Source: JAWKWH01 sp963669415 (GTDB lineage Bacteria; Pseudomonadota; Alphaproteobacteria; Rhizobiales; Rhizobiaceae). Taken from it: a DNA stretch of 64,000 bases. Location of the stretch: positions 992,001-1,056,000 of the forward strand of contig CAXXPS010000001.1 in NCBI GenBank assembly GCA_963669415.2, read 5' to 3'. Shown piece after piece: positions 54,877 through 63,526 of this stretch; position 1 is the first letter of the stretch; the number at the start of each line of letters is the position of its first letter. Under the pieces are notes generated by a model. It was not told the origin of the DNA, did no database searches, and worked only from the letters and a program-made list of their open reading frames with translations. Made by a program: the position numbers and the translations under genes.

Positions 54877-54914
54877 ATCCGGTGATCTGCATCTGTTCGA
54901 GTTGGTATCTGCAA

Positions 54915-55382
54915 TTAATCTGACAGGAAGGATTCGGTCGATGACTGTGGCACGTAGGTGAATGTGTCGCTGCCTTGTCCGATTTGCGACCCAGATCCAC
55001 CCTGATAGGCTAGGTTCCAGTTTGTCACGATTTCTACATTTGAGCCGACCGCTTGTGCATAGCCAGCCCAACCGGTTACCGAATTGCAGTTTGCCGTCGC
55101 ATTGCTCCATGCAACTGAGAAGGCAATAAAGTTGCCGTTAACCCGGCCGTTCAAAACGTACGGCGTACCCTGGCAGCCGGTGCCGCTTGCCCGATTGATG
55201 TAATGGCCGGTCACATTACCGGATGTGTCAATGTTTATCGTCATGGTCGAACCTGATTGATTCTGCCAGGATGTCGACGTGGTAGCCAGGGTGCCAAATC
55301 CTTGAAAGTTTGCTGGATCAAAAGCGTTGGCGGATAGTGTTGCAAGTAATGTTATGCCTCCTGCAGCGATTATTCTAAGCAT
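54915..55382 (-). CDS. Rhizavidin-like dimeric avidin, secreted biotin-binding protein
   Basis: Predicted to bind biotin tightly outside the cytoplasm. A 155-residue precursor: signal peptide of about 20 residues ending SANA, then one avidin beta-barrel. 'SWQNQSGSTMTINIDTSGNV', 'GRVNGNFIAFSVAWSNAT', 'GWAGYAQAVGSNVEIVTNWN' and the end 'DTFTYVP' match rhizavidin of Rhizobium etli closely. Ligand residues expected from the family are Asn41, Ser45, Tyr61, Trp92 and Trp122. Cys70 and Cys99 correspond to the disulfide of dimeric rhizavidins. The frame runs to 55544, but ATG 55382 has GGAGGGA upstream and puts the signal peptide first. The promoter is in the 238 bases to 55621. Confidence 0.92.
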   Translation of the reverse strand: MLRIIAAGGITLLATLSANAFDPANFQGFGTLATTSTSWQNQSGSTMTINIDTSGNVTGHYINRASGTGCQGTPYVLNGRVNGNFIAFSVAWSNATANCNSVTGWAGYAQAVGSNVEIVTNWNLAYQGGSGSQIGQGSDTFTYVPQSSTESFLSD

Positions 55383-55620
55383 CATTCCCTCCAATGCCAT
55401 GATTAAATCAATTAGTGCATTAAAGTGCCATACTATTATTGATTGTGCAACCCTAGTTTGTGGCAATGGAAACTTGCACTCAGCGCATGGTTGTTCGCAG
55501 CTCGTGCCATATTCAAACCAATTTGTGCACAGCGGTTTTGACATGGCTTCGTCTCTGCCGTAACCGGATGCTGGATATGGAGGAGTAAATCAGCTCAAGC
55601 CAGATGCGGATAATCGCCGG

Positions 55621-57005
55621 TCAATCGCCTGGCGCATAGAGTTCGCTGTCGATGCCTATATAGCCGTCCCAGGCAAACCAATAAGCAATGTGGCCGGGCA
55701 TGCGTGGCAGTTTCTCGCCTCCCGGACCGGTCAGCGCGTCTTCGCCAACCGACCAGTCGCCGCCACCATCATTGAGCAAGCCGACAAATCCGCAGCCACC
55801 GAAAACTCCCGGTCGCCGCGCTCATAGGCGCGCACGGTTCGCGTCGCCTCGTCACCGATCAGCACGATGTTGCGGCCGCCGATTTCGTCATTGATGACCT
55901 TGCCGCCGGCAAAGGCCGAGACCGGCCAGGCCTTGGAGGCGGCAACGTCGCGAATGCCGAAGACATAGTCCTTGCGCTGCAACACGCTTTCATCGCGCAC
56001 GATGGTCGGGAACATCAGTTCCGGACTTGCGAAATAGTCCCGATAGACAACGCCGGAACCGTAATTGCGGCTGTGACCGGTATCCAGCGACAGCACTTTG
56101 GTGTCCGGATGGGAGGATTTCCAGTTTGCCCAGGAGGTGATCACCACCGGGCGTATCTTCAGTTTGATGCCGGAATTGAGCAGGGGACCGGTCACCGGCT
56201 GGCCGGTGAACTGGTTCCACAGGCTGTTGGTTTGGCGGTCAAACATCAGCTTGTTCGAGCGGTAGAGAAAGCCCGAAGAGCCGAACACCAGCGGCTTGTC
56301 GCGGCCCTCCACCTGCGTTTCAAAAAGAATGCCGGAGCCGCAAAGCGTGCAATAGGCCAGCGCCAGCGGCACGCCGCCGATCACATCGTTGAACATCTCG
56401 TGCCAGCCCATGATGCGCAGCGGATAGGCGCGCGCATCGCCATTGATCTCGATGCCGAAGACCAGATCGGTGTCGAGCAAATATTCCGCATCCGCAACGC
56501 CGATCAGTTTCGGGTTGTCGAGCGAGGGAATGCCGTCGACCGAAACGCCACCCCAGGTGATCTCTTCAAGACGGATTTTCATGTTTTCCGGCAGGCTGCT
56601 GTCACCGCCGAGAAAGTTCAAAAAGAGCGGATCGATGCGGCGGAATATCTGCAGCTTCAGTTCGCGATAGCTTTCATGCGGCTTGATTTCCGGATGTGCC
56701 TCCTGCCACAGCATGGCGTCCTTCCAGTCTGTGACCTGCTCGCCGGCGAGTTTGGAAAACACTTCCAAGACTTCCGGATGGGCGCCGCGATAACGCACCG
56801 ACAATAACAGCGACGGCAACACATCGGGATTGCCGCGCTCACCAAGTGCCTTCAGCGCCTCGATGATCTGGCCCGGTGCGCCAAATACGGTCCGGCGGCT
56901 GAACTCGCCCACCTGCTCGTCGGTCAGTTCCTGCGCTGCCGCCGGTCCGATCAGTAACAGTGCGAGGGCGAGGGTTACAATCGGCCTGACTAGCGGAACG
57001 AACAT
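55621..57005 (-). pseudogene. DUF3179 protein with a frameshift near its 3' end
   Basis: Secreted DUF3179 protein: signal peptide 'PIVTLALALLLIGPAAAQ', then 'ADAEYLLDTDLVFGIEINGD', 'ALAYCTLCGSGILFETQ', 'VFGSSGFLYRSNKLMFDRQT' and 'SLWNQFTGQPVTGPL'. The uninterrupted frame stops at 55731 with an unrelated tail after 'ERGDREFS'. The next frame, entered with one extra base near 55800-55806, reads 'GCGFVGLLNDGGGDWSVG' and 'LPRMPGHIAYWFAWDGYIG', the expected DUF3179 C-terminus, and ends at TGA 55621. ATG 57005 has AAGGAG upstream; the longer open frame to 57281 is not needed. Decay or sequencing error. Confidence 0.85.
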
Positions 57006-57225
57006 CAGCTTCTCCTTGATTTCACCGGAAACTAGCGGGCAAAAGCCCCAGCCGGTAGCGGCTTCACGCGCATGTGCGATGAGTTGATGGCTGCCGGTAA
57101 CCGGGCGTAGAAAAACATTAACCGTGATTGGATTTTGTCCCGCCAGCCAACGCTTTCGCCTGGAGATATTACGTTTCACTAACATGATTATGATAGCCAG
57201 AATGCGGGGTAAACGGGGCTGGGAC

Positions 57226-57507
57226 ATGGAAGACAAGAAAGAAAGCGAACGCCGGCGCCTGCATCGGCAGCCGGTCGACATTCACGGAAAAATCCTGCGC
57301 GGCGACGACCAGCCGGAATCGATCTGCAGTATCCGCAACATCAGCAAGCTGGGTGCGGAATTGCGCGTTGGCGCCGACCAGATACTGCCCGAGAAATTCC
57401 AGCTCGTCGTTCGTTTCCGCAACCAGACCTATGACTGCCGGCAGCACTGGCGCGACGGAAAGCGCCTTGGCGTCGAGTTTATCGACCAGTTTAGCCGCAC
57501 CAAATAA
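57226..57507 (+). CDS. PilZ-domain protein, putative c-di-GMP receptor
   Basis: About 93 residues from ATG 57226. 'ERRRLHRQPV' fits the RxxxR-type c-di-GMP motif and 'ISKLGAELRVG' fits the D/NxSxxG motif, with Asn-Ile-Ser in front; 'RQHWRDGKRLGVEFI' closes the barrel as in short alphaproteobacterial PilZ proteins. The frame is open upstream to 57124, but the earlier Met codons add a non-conserved leader. It is divergent from the DUF3179 gene. Confidence 0.85.
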   Translation: MEDKKESERRRLHRQPVDIHGKILRGDDQPESICSIRNISKLGAELRVGADQILPEKFQLVVRFRNQTYDCRQHWRDGKRLGVEFIDQFSRTK

Positions 57508-57573
57508 TAGGCACGCGTCATCCCTCCCGCGAATCTTTCATCCGGGGTGAAACTGCCTGCGCTTGGAAAACGC

Positions 57574-58452
57574 TCACGGCGGTTGCCGCGCGCATTCCTG
57601 CGCCAGCCAGTGGCACTCGCGTAACAGGTCATCGACCGGTTCGCGCGGACGTTTGCGGTGGCCCGGCGGGTTGCCGGGGCGGATCGGCCCGACTTTTCTC
57701 GGTCCGGGTTCGGCGTTGGCGCGCCTTGCCATCAGCCGGTTGAGGCGGCGGGCCTGTCGCGGCAGCGTGTGGAGCGCATATTGCAGTTTGCGGATGCGGC
57801 GGATCAGCTTGACGGCCTGAAGCGTGTTGTCCGGTTTCTTCAGCGGCACCGGATCGAAAACGCCGGGCACGGCGATGCGCGGGATGCCTTTGGCGACCGG
57901 ACGTGAAAATTCGCCGAACGTCTTTCGCGGATCGATCAGCTGGAAGGCCGGCAGCGTGTCGTATGTGGCAAAGGTGGAGAAATCCGGTAGCTGGATTTCG
58001 CCCTGCTGCTCCGTCGTCTCCCGCGCCCTTTGGCTCAGCATCGCCGCAACGACGACGATCAAACGCCTGAGCGCCGATTCCGCCGGGCGCAGGATGCGAA
58101 GCACAGCGCGGCGGAGCGAAGTTCCTGCGATGTGGCCACCGCCATTCTCCCCCCGTGCGGCGGGGTCCGAAGGACGGGGCGAGACCTGCGGCTCGACCCT
58201 CTGGCCCGACAGGGCAGAGGGGGGTGTCTTGGCATCCGGACCGCGACCCCCCTCTGTCGGCTTAGCCGACATCTCCCCCTCAAGGGGGGAGATCATTGCC
58301 TGCTGCGCCAGCGCGACCAGCTCGGCAATAACATCGCCCAGCGCCTTGCGGTTTCTTTGAATCGCGATTTTCCAGTCCAAAACGCCACTCCGGTTTGGCT
58401 GGAGAGTGTGGGGGAGGATTTGAAAGCGTGGATGAGATTGGTGCGAGATCAT
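57574..58452 (-). CDS. Rhizobial conserved hypothetical protein carrying a translated palindromic repeat
   Basis: A 292-residue basic protein without known domain. The segments 'LDWKIAIQRNRKALGDVIAE', 'LRRAVLRILRPAESALRRLI' and 'RRIRKLQYALHTLPRQARRL' recur in Hyphomicrobiales hypothetical proteins. Between 'ELVALAQQA' and 'GTSLRRAVLRIL' about 55 residues are foreign: they translate a common rhizobial intergenic repeat, beginning 'ISPLEGEMSAKPTEGG' and ending 'RGENGGGH'. The frame stays open through it. Function unknown. Confidence 0.7.
   Translation of the reverse strand: MISHQSHPRFQILPHTLQPNRSGVLDWKIAIQRNRKALGDVIAELVALAQQAMISPLEGEMSAKPTEGGRGPDAKTPPSALSGQRVEPQVSPRPSDPAARGENGGGHIAGTSLRRAVLRILRPAESALRRLIVVVAAMLSQRARETTEQQGEIQLPDFSTFATYDTLPAFQLIDPRKTFGEFSRPVAKGIPRIAVPGVFDPVPLKKPDNTLQAVKLIRRIRKLQYALHTLPRQARRLNRLMARRANAEPGPRKVGPIRPGNPPGHRKRPREPVDDLLRECHWLAQECARQPP
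58140..58302 (-). repeat. Rhizobial palindromic intergenic repeat, inserted in an ORF
   Basis: The segment contains the recurrent rhizobial blocks GTCGGCTTAGCCGACATC, CTCCCCCTCAAGGGGGGAG and a GTGCGGCGGGGTCCGAAGGA-type block, with several internal inverted repeats. It lies wholly inside the coding frame of the hypothetical gene at 57574-58452. Boundaries are approximate. Confidence 0.75.
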
Positions 58453-58480
58453 TGAAAATCAACGTGTTGTTTGTGCGTGG

Positions 58481-58503
58481 ATCCTCGGGTCAAGCCCGAG
58501 GAT
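58481..58503. repeat. Palindromic repeat unit (ATCCTCGGG type)
   Basis: ATCCTCGGG-TCAAG-CCCGAGGAT forms a perfect nine-base stem and is followed by GACGGAGG, a repeat common between genes in Rhizobiales. A degenerate second copy in the other orientation starts at about 58607 (GTCATCCTCGGGC). Confidence 0.65.
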
Positions 58504-58649
58504 GACGGAGGGTGGGATGGCCTTGAGTGCCAATTTCCACTCCCGGTAGCTGCCCCGTCGATCGGTCCAATCAAAGCTGGCGATTAGCCGCAAAACTCAA
58601 ACAAGGTTGTCATCCTCGGGCATGCCCTCGTAAGCCCAAGAAAAGACTT

Positions 58650-58670
58650 TCTCTCCCGCAAGGGGAGAGA
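58650..58670. repeat. CTCTCCC/GGGAGAG hairpin repeat
   Basis: TCTCTCCC and GGGAGAGA flank a GCAAG loop, next to the stop codon of the 88-residue hypothetical gene. It resembles a frequent rhizobial repeat and could also work as its 3'-end hairpin, although no T-run follows in the gene's direction. Confidence 0.5.
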
Positions 58671-58673
58671 CAG

Positions 58674-58940
58674 TCACCGCCGTTGCTCAAACACCAACTG
58701 CAACGCTTCTTTCGCGCGGATGGTTTCGCCCAGCAGGTGGCTGGAGACGGCGCAGATGGCCGAGAGTTTACGGTCGCGCACATCACCGCTGGCGCTCAAC
58801 TCATAGACTGCCTCAAAGAGGCCGTGGATGGCGTTGAGCGAGGCCTCGACATCGTAGAGCGGGTCGTGGTCGGATTCCTGAACGGGAGCCGTTTCTCTTG
58901 GTGATTGCGGTTGATTGATGGAGTGGGGTTGTGGGGTCAT
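58674..58940 (-). CDS. Small hypothetical protein with one helical domain
   Basis: An 88-residue protein from ATG 58940; the open frame extends to 59051 but the added leader has no conserved character. A Pro/Gln-rich N-terminus precedes a predicted helical part 'YDVEASLNAIHGLFEAVYEL' and 'KLSAICAVSSHLLGETIRAK'. This resembles small rhizobial hypotheticals of unknown function. No strong neighbour link. Confidence 0.55.
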   Translation of the reverse strand: MTPQPHSINQPQSPRETAPVQESDHDPLYDVEASLNAIHGLFEAVYELSASGDVRDRKLSAICAVSSHLLGETIRAKEALQLVFEQRR

Positions 58941-59531
58941 TTTATTGCACCATGGTTCGTGTTGAACCCGATTACCAGCTTTCAATCTGGTGACCGGACG
59001 CTGCAGGTTGAAAGACCACGTGGTGCACGCGGCGAGCCGAAGCTCCCACACAACGCCCGGCCATGAAAAAACGCGCTAAAGCGAATTTTCGATAGCGCGT
59101 TGGGCGCGCACCACAGAGCAGCTTTCAAACCGCACCGATGTCGTTTTCACACCGGCGGGTTCATGATGAGGGGATTTGGGGAGGGTGTCAAATGGGGGAT
59201 CGGATTTGGCTGGATGTGTTTGTGCAAATCTCAAAGGCAACAAAGGCGCCGCTGAGCGCGGAATGTAGACTGCCACGAATAGAACCAACGTCAGCTTTGT
59301 TGCGCAAATCATGACATAACGACAACATCGCGATCACCATGAAAGCCAATCGAGTAGCGCGGTGCGTGTTTTTGATGCTAATGGCTGTTTGGACGCAATG
59401 AGGAGTTAAGCCTCGAGCAATGATTGAGTTGCTTTACGGATGGTCGGGCAAGTGTAAAGCTGCTGAAAAGAGTCGCTCATCTCATACCCAGATTCTGGAG
59501 CATTGATTGTACAATTGGCAAAGGCGAGAAG
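58941..59531. other. Intergenic stretch without a supported gene
   Basis: No convincing coding region. One inverted repeat, AACGCGCT (59070-59077) with AGCGCGTT (59094-59101), could be a bidirectional hairpin or a repeat. A short open frame on the minus strand at 59076-59312 has no conserved sequence. The region from about 59300 onward is more AT-rich than the flanks and leads into an orphan gene and an insertion sequence. Confidence 0.5.
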
Positions 59532-60179
59532 TTGTCATACCGAACTTATATTGCAGCAAGTCGGGCGGCGTACATTGCTGGTATTGAAGCCGGTATCTCT
59601 CCACAAGAGCTTCGAGCGCATACGGGCGTCTTAGGCGAGGCATTTGTAGCAGATTACCTAGAAGTAAAACTTACTCCCGAGAACAACCAAAGAGGGTTTG
59701 ACCTCGTAGACAAGGACGGCCTTCGCGTTTCAGTCAAAACAATTACTACGTCAACAGGTATTGCCCTAAAAGAGAGCACTATTGAACTCGTCGATCGGGT
59801 TATCGTCGTTTGGCTCGATACATTGGAAGACGAGCTGGATGTAACGGTTGTTTATGACAAATCCACCGAGGATTTTCGCGCCGATTGCGCAGAGGTGTAT
59901 CGCGGATCTCTTCGACTAGGACGCGGTGCAATGTCCTTTCCAAACCGTACTCCCACAGTTGGCAAGTTCGACGTCGGAGAAGTAGTTGCTTCCTACAAAG
60001 AAGGCCCCATAACGATCCGAAAACATAGTAGCGGGTCTTTTACCGCGTTGGAGAACGGCCAACCCACTCCCGCCCGTCAGCACCTCATGTCGATGCGAGA
60101 TTCTTTGGGTTTGCCAGACAAAACTAATAACACGACAAGGACGTTGGGAGCACAAGTTTTCGGTGAACTAGGTAAGTGA
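59532..60179 (+). CDS. Orphan protein with PD-(D/E)XK-nuclease-like core (DUF6998-like)
   Basis: Not firmly recognised. The segment 'LGEAFVADYLEVKLTPENNQ' then 'RGFDLVDKDGLRVSVKTITT' has the Glu...Asp...Val-Lys spacing of a restriction-endonuclease-like core (E-x-GFD-x-VK) and resembles DUF6998 proteins. The rest is unassigned. The start is uncertain: TTG 59532 follows GGCGAG and gives 215 residues; the open frame reaches 59424. Base composition is more AT-rich than nearby genes and the gene lies beside an IS, which suggests horizontal acquisition. No methyltransferase partner is present. Confidence 0.6.
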   Translation: MSYRTYIAASRAAYIAGIEAGISPQELRAHTGVLGEAFVADYLEVKLTPENNQRGFDLVDKDGLRVSVKTITTSTGIALKESTIELVDRVIVVWLDTLEDELDVTVVYDKSTEDFRADCAEVYRGSLRLGRGAMSFPNRTPTVGKFDVGEVVASYKEGPITIRKHSSGSFTALENGQPTPARQHLMSMRDSLGLPDKTNNTTRTLGAQVFGELGK

Positions 60180-60310
60180 CACGGGTATGACGTTGGCGGA
60201 AAGATCGAAAATCTGGAGTTCAACTCGCAATTTAATTCAATTAGCGCTGCGCGTTTTCAGCACCGAAAAGCGGACTTTGAATTGAGCACGTCAAGCGGCA
60301 ACAATGACCT

Positions 60311-61650
60311 GTGTGGATGGCTCCTGCTTTGCAAGCCTTTTGTTGTGACAAAGTTCCTGGGTCAGATACGGTCCTGTGTCCGGCCTGTTGATGCAGAGTT
60401 TGTCTGCTGGCCCTGATGGTTTCCGTGAACCAAGTCCCATTCCGCTTAGCGGACTATTTGTGTCCCTGGACATTGACGGGGTGTCTCGGCTCTCCGGCTG
60501 GCCCGGATCCTCATCACATCATGCGTTCTTGCAAACTGGTGTTTTGTCTACCGGGCTACGCTTTCCTCCCTGAAAGGCTCTCCGTTTGTCAGGACAGCCC
60601 ATGCGATGCGTGCTGTCTTGTTGGCCATCGCGACAGCGGCAAGCTTCGCCGGCTTGCGCTCAAGCAGGTTGCGTAGCCATGGATCAGTCCGTTCCGGCTT
60701 GTTTTTTGCGTAGCGAATACGGCTCGCCATGCCGTTCACCAAGAGACGCCGCAGATATCGGTCACCCATGCGGCTGATGCGCCCGAGCACTTCCTTGCCA
60801 CCGCTTGATTTGTTCAAGGGTGTCAGACCGATCCAGGCAGCAAAGTCGCGAGCGCTTCGAAACTGCCTGCCACTGCCAATGGTTGCCACAATAGCAGAAG
60901 CCGTAACAGGCCCGATGCCTGGAATGGTCTGCAGCAGCTCAACGCGCTCATCCTTCCTGGCCTGCTCAGAAATCGCCTTATCCAGTTGAGTGATGCGTCG
61001 ATCAAGGTCGATCAGTTGATCGCATAGCAAGGCGATGACGTCTTCAGCGGTCTCCGGGATGTCCAGAAGCTCGCCAGCCTGCATCTCACGGGCGAAGCCG
61101 CGCAGATGATCGATGCCTCTGGGAAGGATGATGCCGAACTCTGCAAGCAGACCACGGATCATGTTGGCCAGTTGCGTGCGTTGACTGATCAGCGCCTGAC
61201 GAACCCGATGCTGGCTCAAGATGGCCTGCTGTTCTTGTGACTTGATGGCCACAAAGCGCATGATCGGGCGCGTAACCGCTTCACAGATCGCCGCAGCATC
61301 GGCCGCATCCGACTTACCACGCTTCACATAGGCTTTGACGTAGCTGGCCGGCATCAGCTTGACTTCATGGCCCAGCATCGTCAGTTCACGCGCCCAATGA
61401 TGGCTCGAACCACAGGCCTCAATGCCGATCAAACAGGGATCGAGCTTCGCAAAGAAGGTAAGCATCTGGCCTCGCCGCAGCGGCTTGTTGAAAGCAACCG
61501 ATCCATCGTCATAAATGCCATGCACCTGAAAAACGTTCTTGGCGAGATCTACGCCAACCGTGGTAATCTGCATATCGTGGCTCCTATACCAGCAGTGATA
61601 ACAACTGCACTATGGCGCATCAGACGCCGGGGTGTAGGAGCCATCCACAC
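60311..61650 (-). mobile_element. IS110-family (IS1111-group) insertion sequence
   Basis: Two 15-base perfect inverted repeats, GTGTGGATGGCTCCT at 60311-60325 and its complement at 61636-61650, bracket an intact IS110-type transposase gene. Subterminal repeats of this kind define the IS1111 group; true ends lie a few bases outside. About 220 bases of noncoding sequence follow the transposase inside the element. It sits 68 bases beyond the lepA stop, between lepA and the orphan nuclease-like gene. Confidence 0.85.
60548..61573 (-). CDS. IS110/IS1111-type transposase (DEDD recombinase)
   Basis: A 341-residue transposase that appears intact. The RuvC-like DEDD residues are Asp9 ('GVDLAKN'), Glu52 ('IGIEACGS'), Asp89 and Asp92 ('KRGKSDAADAAAI'). 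The C-terminal Tnp20 domain has 'LLQTIPGIGPVTASAIVATI' and 'AWIGLTPLNKSSGGKEVLG', with the Ser in the latter as candidate catalytic Ser. IS110 recombinases are guided by a noncoding RNA from the element's own ends. Confidence 0.95.
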   Translation of the reverse strand: MQITTVGVDLAKNVFQVHGIYDDGSVAFNKPLRRGQMLTFFAKLDPCLIGIEACGSSHHWARELTMLGHEVKLMPASYVKAYVKRGKSDAADAAAICEAVTRPIMRFVAIKSQEQQAILSQHRVRQALISQRTQLANMIRGLLAEFGIILPRGIDHLRGFAREMQAGELLDIPETAEDVIALLCDQLIDLDRRITQLDKAISEQARKDERVELLQTIPGIGPVTASAIVATIGSGRQFRSARDFAAWIGLTPLNKSSGGKEVLGRISRMGDRYLRRLLVNGMASRIRYAKNKPERTDPWLRNLLERKPAKLAAVAMANKTARIAWAVLTNGEPFREESVAR

Positions 61651-61717
61651 CATCCGCTTAACGGTCTTTCACCGGATTGGTTCGGGAAGATTCCAACAAT
61701 GGGAAAGCGCCTAAACG

Positions 61718-63526
61718 CTAGTCCCCCATCTTCAGTGCCGAGATAAACGCTTCCTGCGGGATGTCGACCTTGCCGAACTGGCGCATGCGCTTTTTGCCTT
61801 CCTTCTGTTTTTCCAGAAGTTTGCGTTTGCGGGTCACGTCGCCGCCATAGCATTTTGCGGTCACATCCTTGCGCAGCGCCGAGATGGTTTCGCGCGCGAT
61901 GATGGTGCCGCCGATGGCCGCCTGGATCGGGATCTTGAACATGTGCTTGGGGATCAGATCCTTCAGCTTTTCGCACATGACCCGTCCGCGCTTTTCGGCT
62001 GCGGCGCGGTGAACCAGCATGGAAAGCGCATCGACCGGCTCGGCGTTGACCAGCACGCTCATGCGCACCAGATCACCCTCGCGATAGTCGGTCAGCTGGT
62101 AGTCGAACGAGGCGTAGCCCTTGGAGATCGATTTCAGCCGGTCGTAGAAATCGAACACCACCTCGTTTAACGGCAGGTCGTAGACCACCATGGCGCGCTT
62201 TCCGACATAGGAAAGATCGGCCTGCACACCGCGGCGGTCCTGGCAGAGTTTCAGAATGGAGCCCAGATAGTCATCCGGCGTCAGGATGGTGGCGCGGATC
62301 CACGGCTCCTCGATGGAAGCGATCTTGACCACGTCGGGCATGTCGACGGGATTGTGCAGTTCCTTTTGCGAGCCGTCGATCAGGTTGAGCCGGTAGACGA
62401 CCGACGGCGCGGTGGCGATAAGGTCGAGATCGAATTCGCGCTCCAGCCGCTCCTGGATGATCTCCAGATGCAACAGGCCGAGGAAACCGCAGCGGAAACC
62501 GAAGCCGAGCGCGGCGGATGTTTCCATCTCGAACGAGAACGATGCATCGTTGAGGCGCAATTTGCCCATTGCCGCGCGCAGGTCTTCAAAATCGGCGGCA
62601 TCGACCGGAAACAGGCCGCAAAAGACCACCGGTTGCGCCGGCTTGAAGCCCGGCAGCATTTCGGCGGTCGGCTTCTTGTCCTCGGTGATGGTGTCGCCAA
62701 CGCGGGTGTCGGCAACCTCCTTGATGCTGGCCGTGATGAAGCCAAGCTCGCCCGGCCCGAGATCGTCGACCATGACCATTTTTGGCGTAAACACGCCGAC
62801 GCGGTCGACCGGATATTTGGCGCCGGTTCCCATCATTCGGATGGTCTGGCCCTTTTTCAGGCGGCCATCGATGATGCGGACCAGCACGATGACGCCGAGA
62901 TAGGCGTCGTACCAGCTGTCGACCAGCATGGCTTTCAGCGGCGCGCCGGCATCTCCATCCGAAGGCGCCGGCAGTTCGTTGACGATGGCTTCAAGCACGT
63001 TTTCGACGCCGAGCCCGGTCTTGGCGGAAATTTCAACCGCGTTCGACGCATCAAGTCCGATCACCTCCTCGATCTGGGTCTTGATGCGCTCCGGTTCGGC
63101 GGCCGGCAGATCGACCTTGTTGAGCACGGTGACAATCTCGTGGTCGTTGTCGATGGCCTGGTAGACATTGGCGAGCGTCTGCGCCTCGACACCCTGGGAG
63201 GCGTCGACGACGAGCAGGGAACCTTCGCAGGCCGACAGGGAGCGCGAGACCTCATAGGCGAAATCGACATGGCCGGGCGTGTCGATCAGGTTCAACACAT
63301 AATCCTGGCCATCGGCAGCTTGATAGTTGAGCCGCACCGTCTGCGCCTTGATGGTGATGCCGCGCTCGCGCTCGATGTCCATACTGTCGAGCACCTGCTC
63401 CTTCATCTCGCGGTTGGCAAGCCCGCCGGTGATCTGGATCAGCCGGTCGGCGAGCGTTGACTTGCCATGGTCGATATGGGCGACGATGGAAAAATTGCGG
63501 ATGTTTGCAAGCGGCGTTGAAGTCAT
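61718..63526 (-). CDS. lepA: Elongation factor 4 (LepA)
   Basis: Ribosome-associated GTPase that remodels ribosomes during translation. G1 'AHIDHGKSTL', G2 'ERGITIKAQTV', G3 'DTPGHVDFAYEV', G4 'LNKVDLP' and G5 'SAKTGLG' are intact, and the LepA-specific C-terminal domain ends 'KKRMRQFGKVDIPQEAFISAL' split as KKRMRQFGKVDIPQ and EAFISALKMGD. The frame reaches 63613, but ATG 63526 ('MTSTPLANIRNFSIVAHID') gives the normal 602 residues. Confidence 0.97.
   Translation of the reverse strand: MTSTPLANIRNFSIVAHIDHGKSTLADRLIQITGGLANREMKEQVLDSMDIERERGITIKAQTVRLNYQAADGQDYVLNLIDTPGHVDFAYEVSRSLSACEGSLLVVDASQGVEAQTLANVYQAIDNDHEIVTVLNKVDLPAAEPERIKTQIEEVIGLDASNAVEISAKTGLGVENVLEAIVNELPAPSDGDAGAPLKAMLVDSWYDAYLGVIVLVRIIDGRLKKGQTIRMMGTGAKYPVDRVGVFTPKMVMVDDLGPGELGFITASIKEVADTRVGDTITEDKKPTAEMLPGFKPAQPVVFCGLFPVDAADFEDLRAAMGKLRLNDASFSFEMETSAALGFGFRCGFLGLLHLEIIQERLEREFDLDLIATAPSVVYRLNLIDGSQKELHNPVDMPDVVKIASIEEPWIRATILTPDDYLGSILKLCQDRRGVQADLSYVGKRAMVVYDLPLNEVVFDFYDRLKSISKGYASFDYQLTDYREGDLVRMSVLVNAEPVDALSMLVHRAAAEKRGRVMCEKLKDLIPKHMFKIPIQAAIGGTIIARETISALRKDVTAKCYGGDVTRKRKLLEKQKEGKKRMRQFGKVDIPQEAFISALKMGD

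Noticed and set aside
55383..55544. N-terminal extension of the avidin frame
   Set aside because: Would bury the signal peptide 54 residues inside the protein; GGAGGGA marks the internal ATG as start.
56073..56807. 244-residue plus-strand frame in the DUF3179 gene
   Set aside because: Opposes a conserved domain read on the minus strand; no motif of its own.
57006..57281. 92-residue extension of the DUF3179 frame
   Set aside because: Precedes a normal signal peptide and AAGGAG-ATG start; overlaps the region upstream of the PilZ gene.
59076..59312. 78-residue minus-strand frame with a hydrophobic N-terminus
   Set aside because: Could be taken for a secreted peptide, but there is no ribosome-binding site, no conserved sequence and it overlaps an inverted repeat.
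62354..63460. 368-residue open frame on the plus strand opposite lepA
   Set aside because: Shadow of the highly conserved lepA; composition rich in Asp/Arg/His with no recognisable domain.
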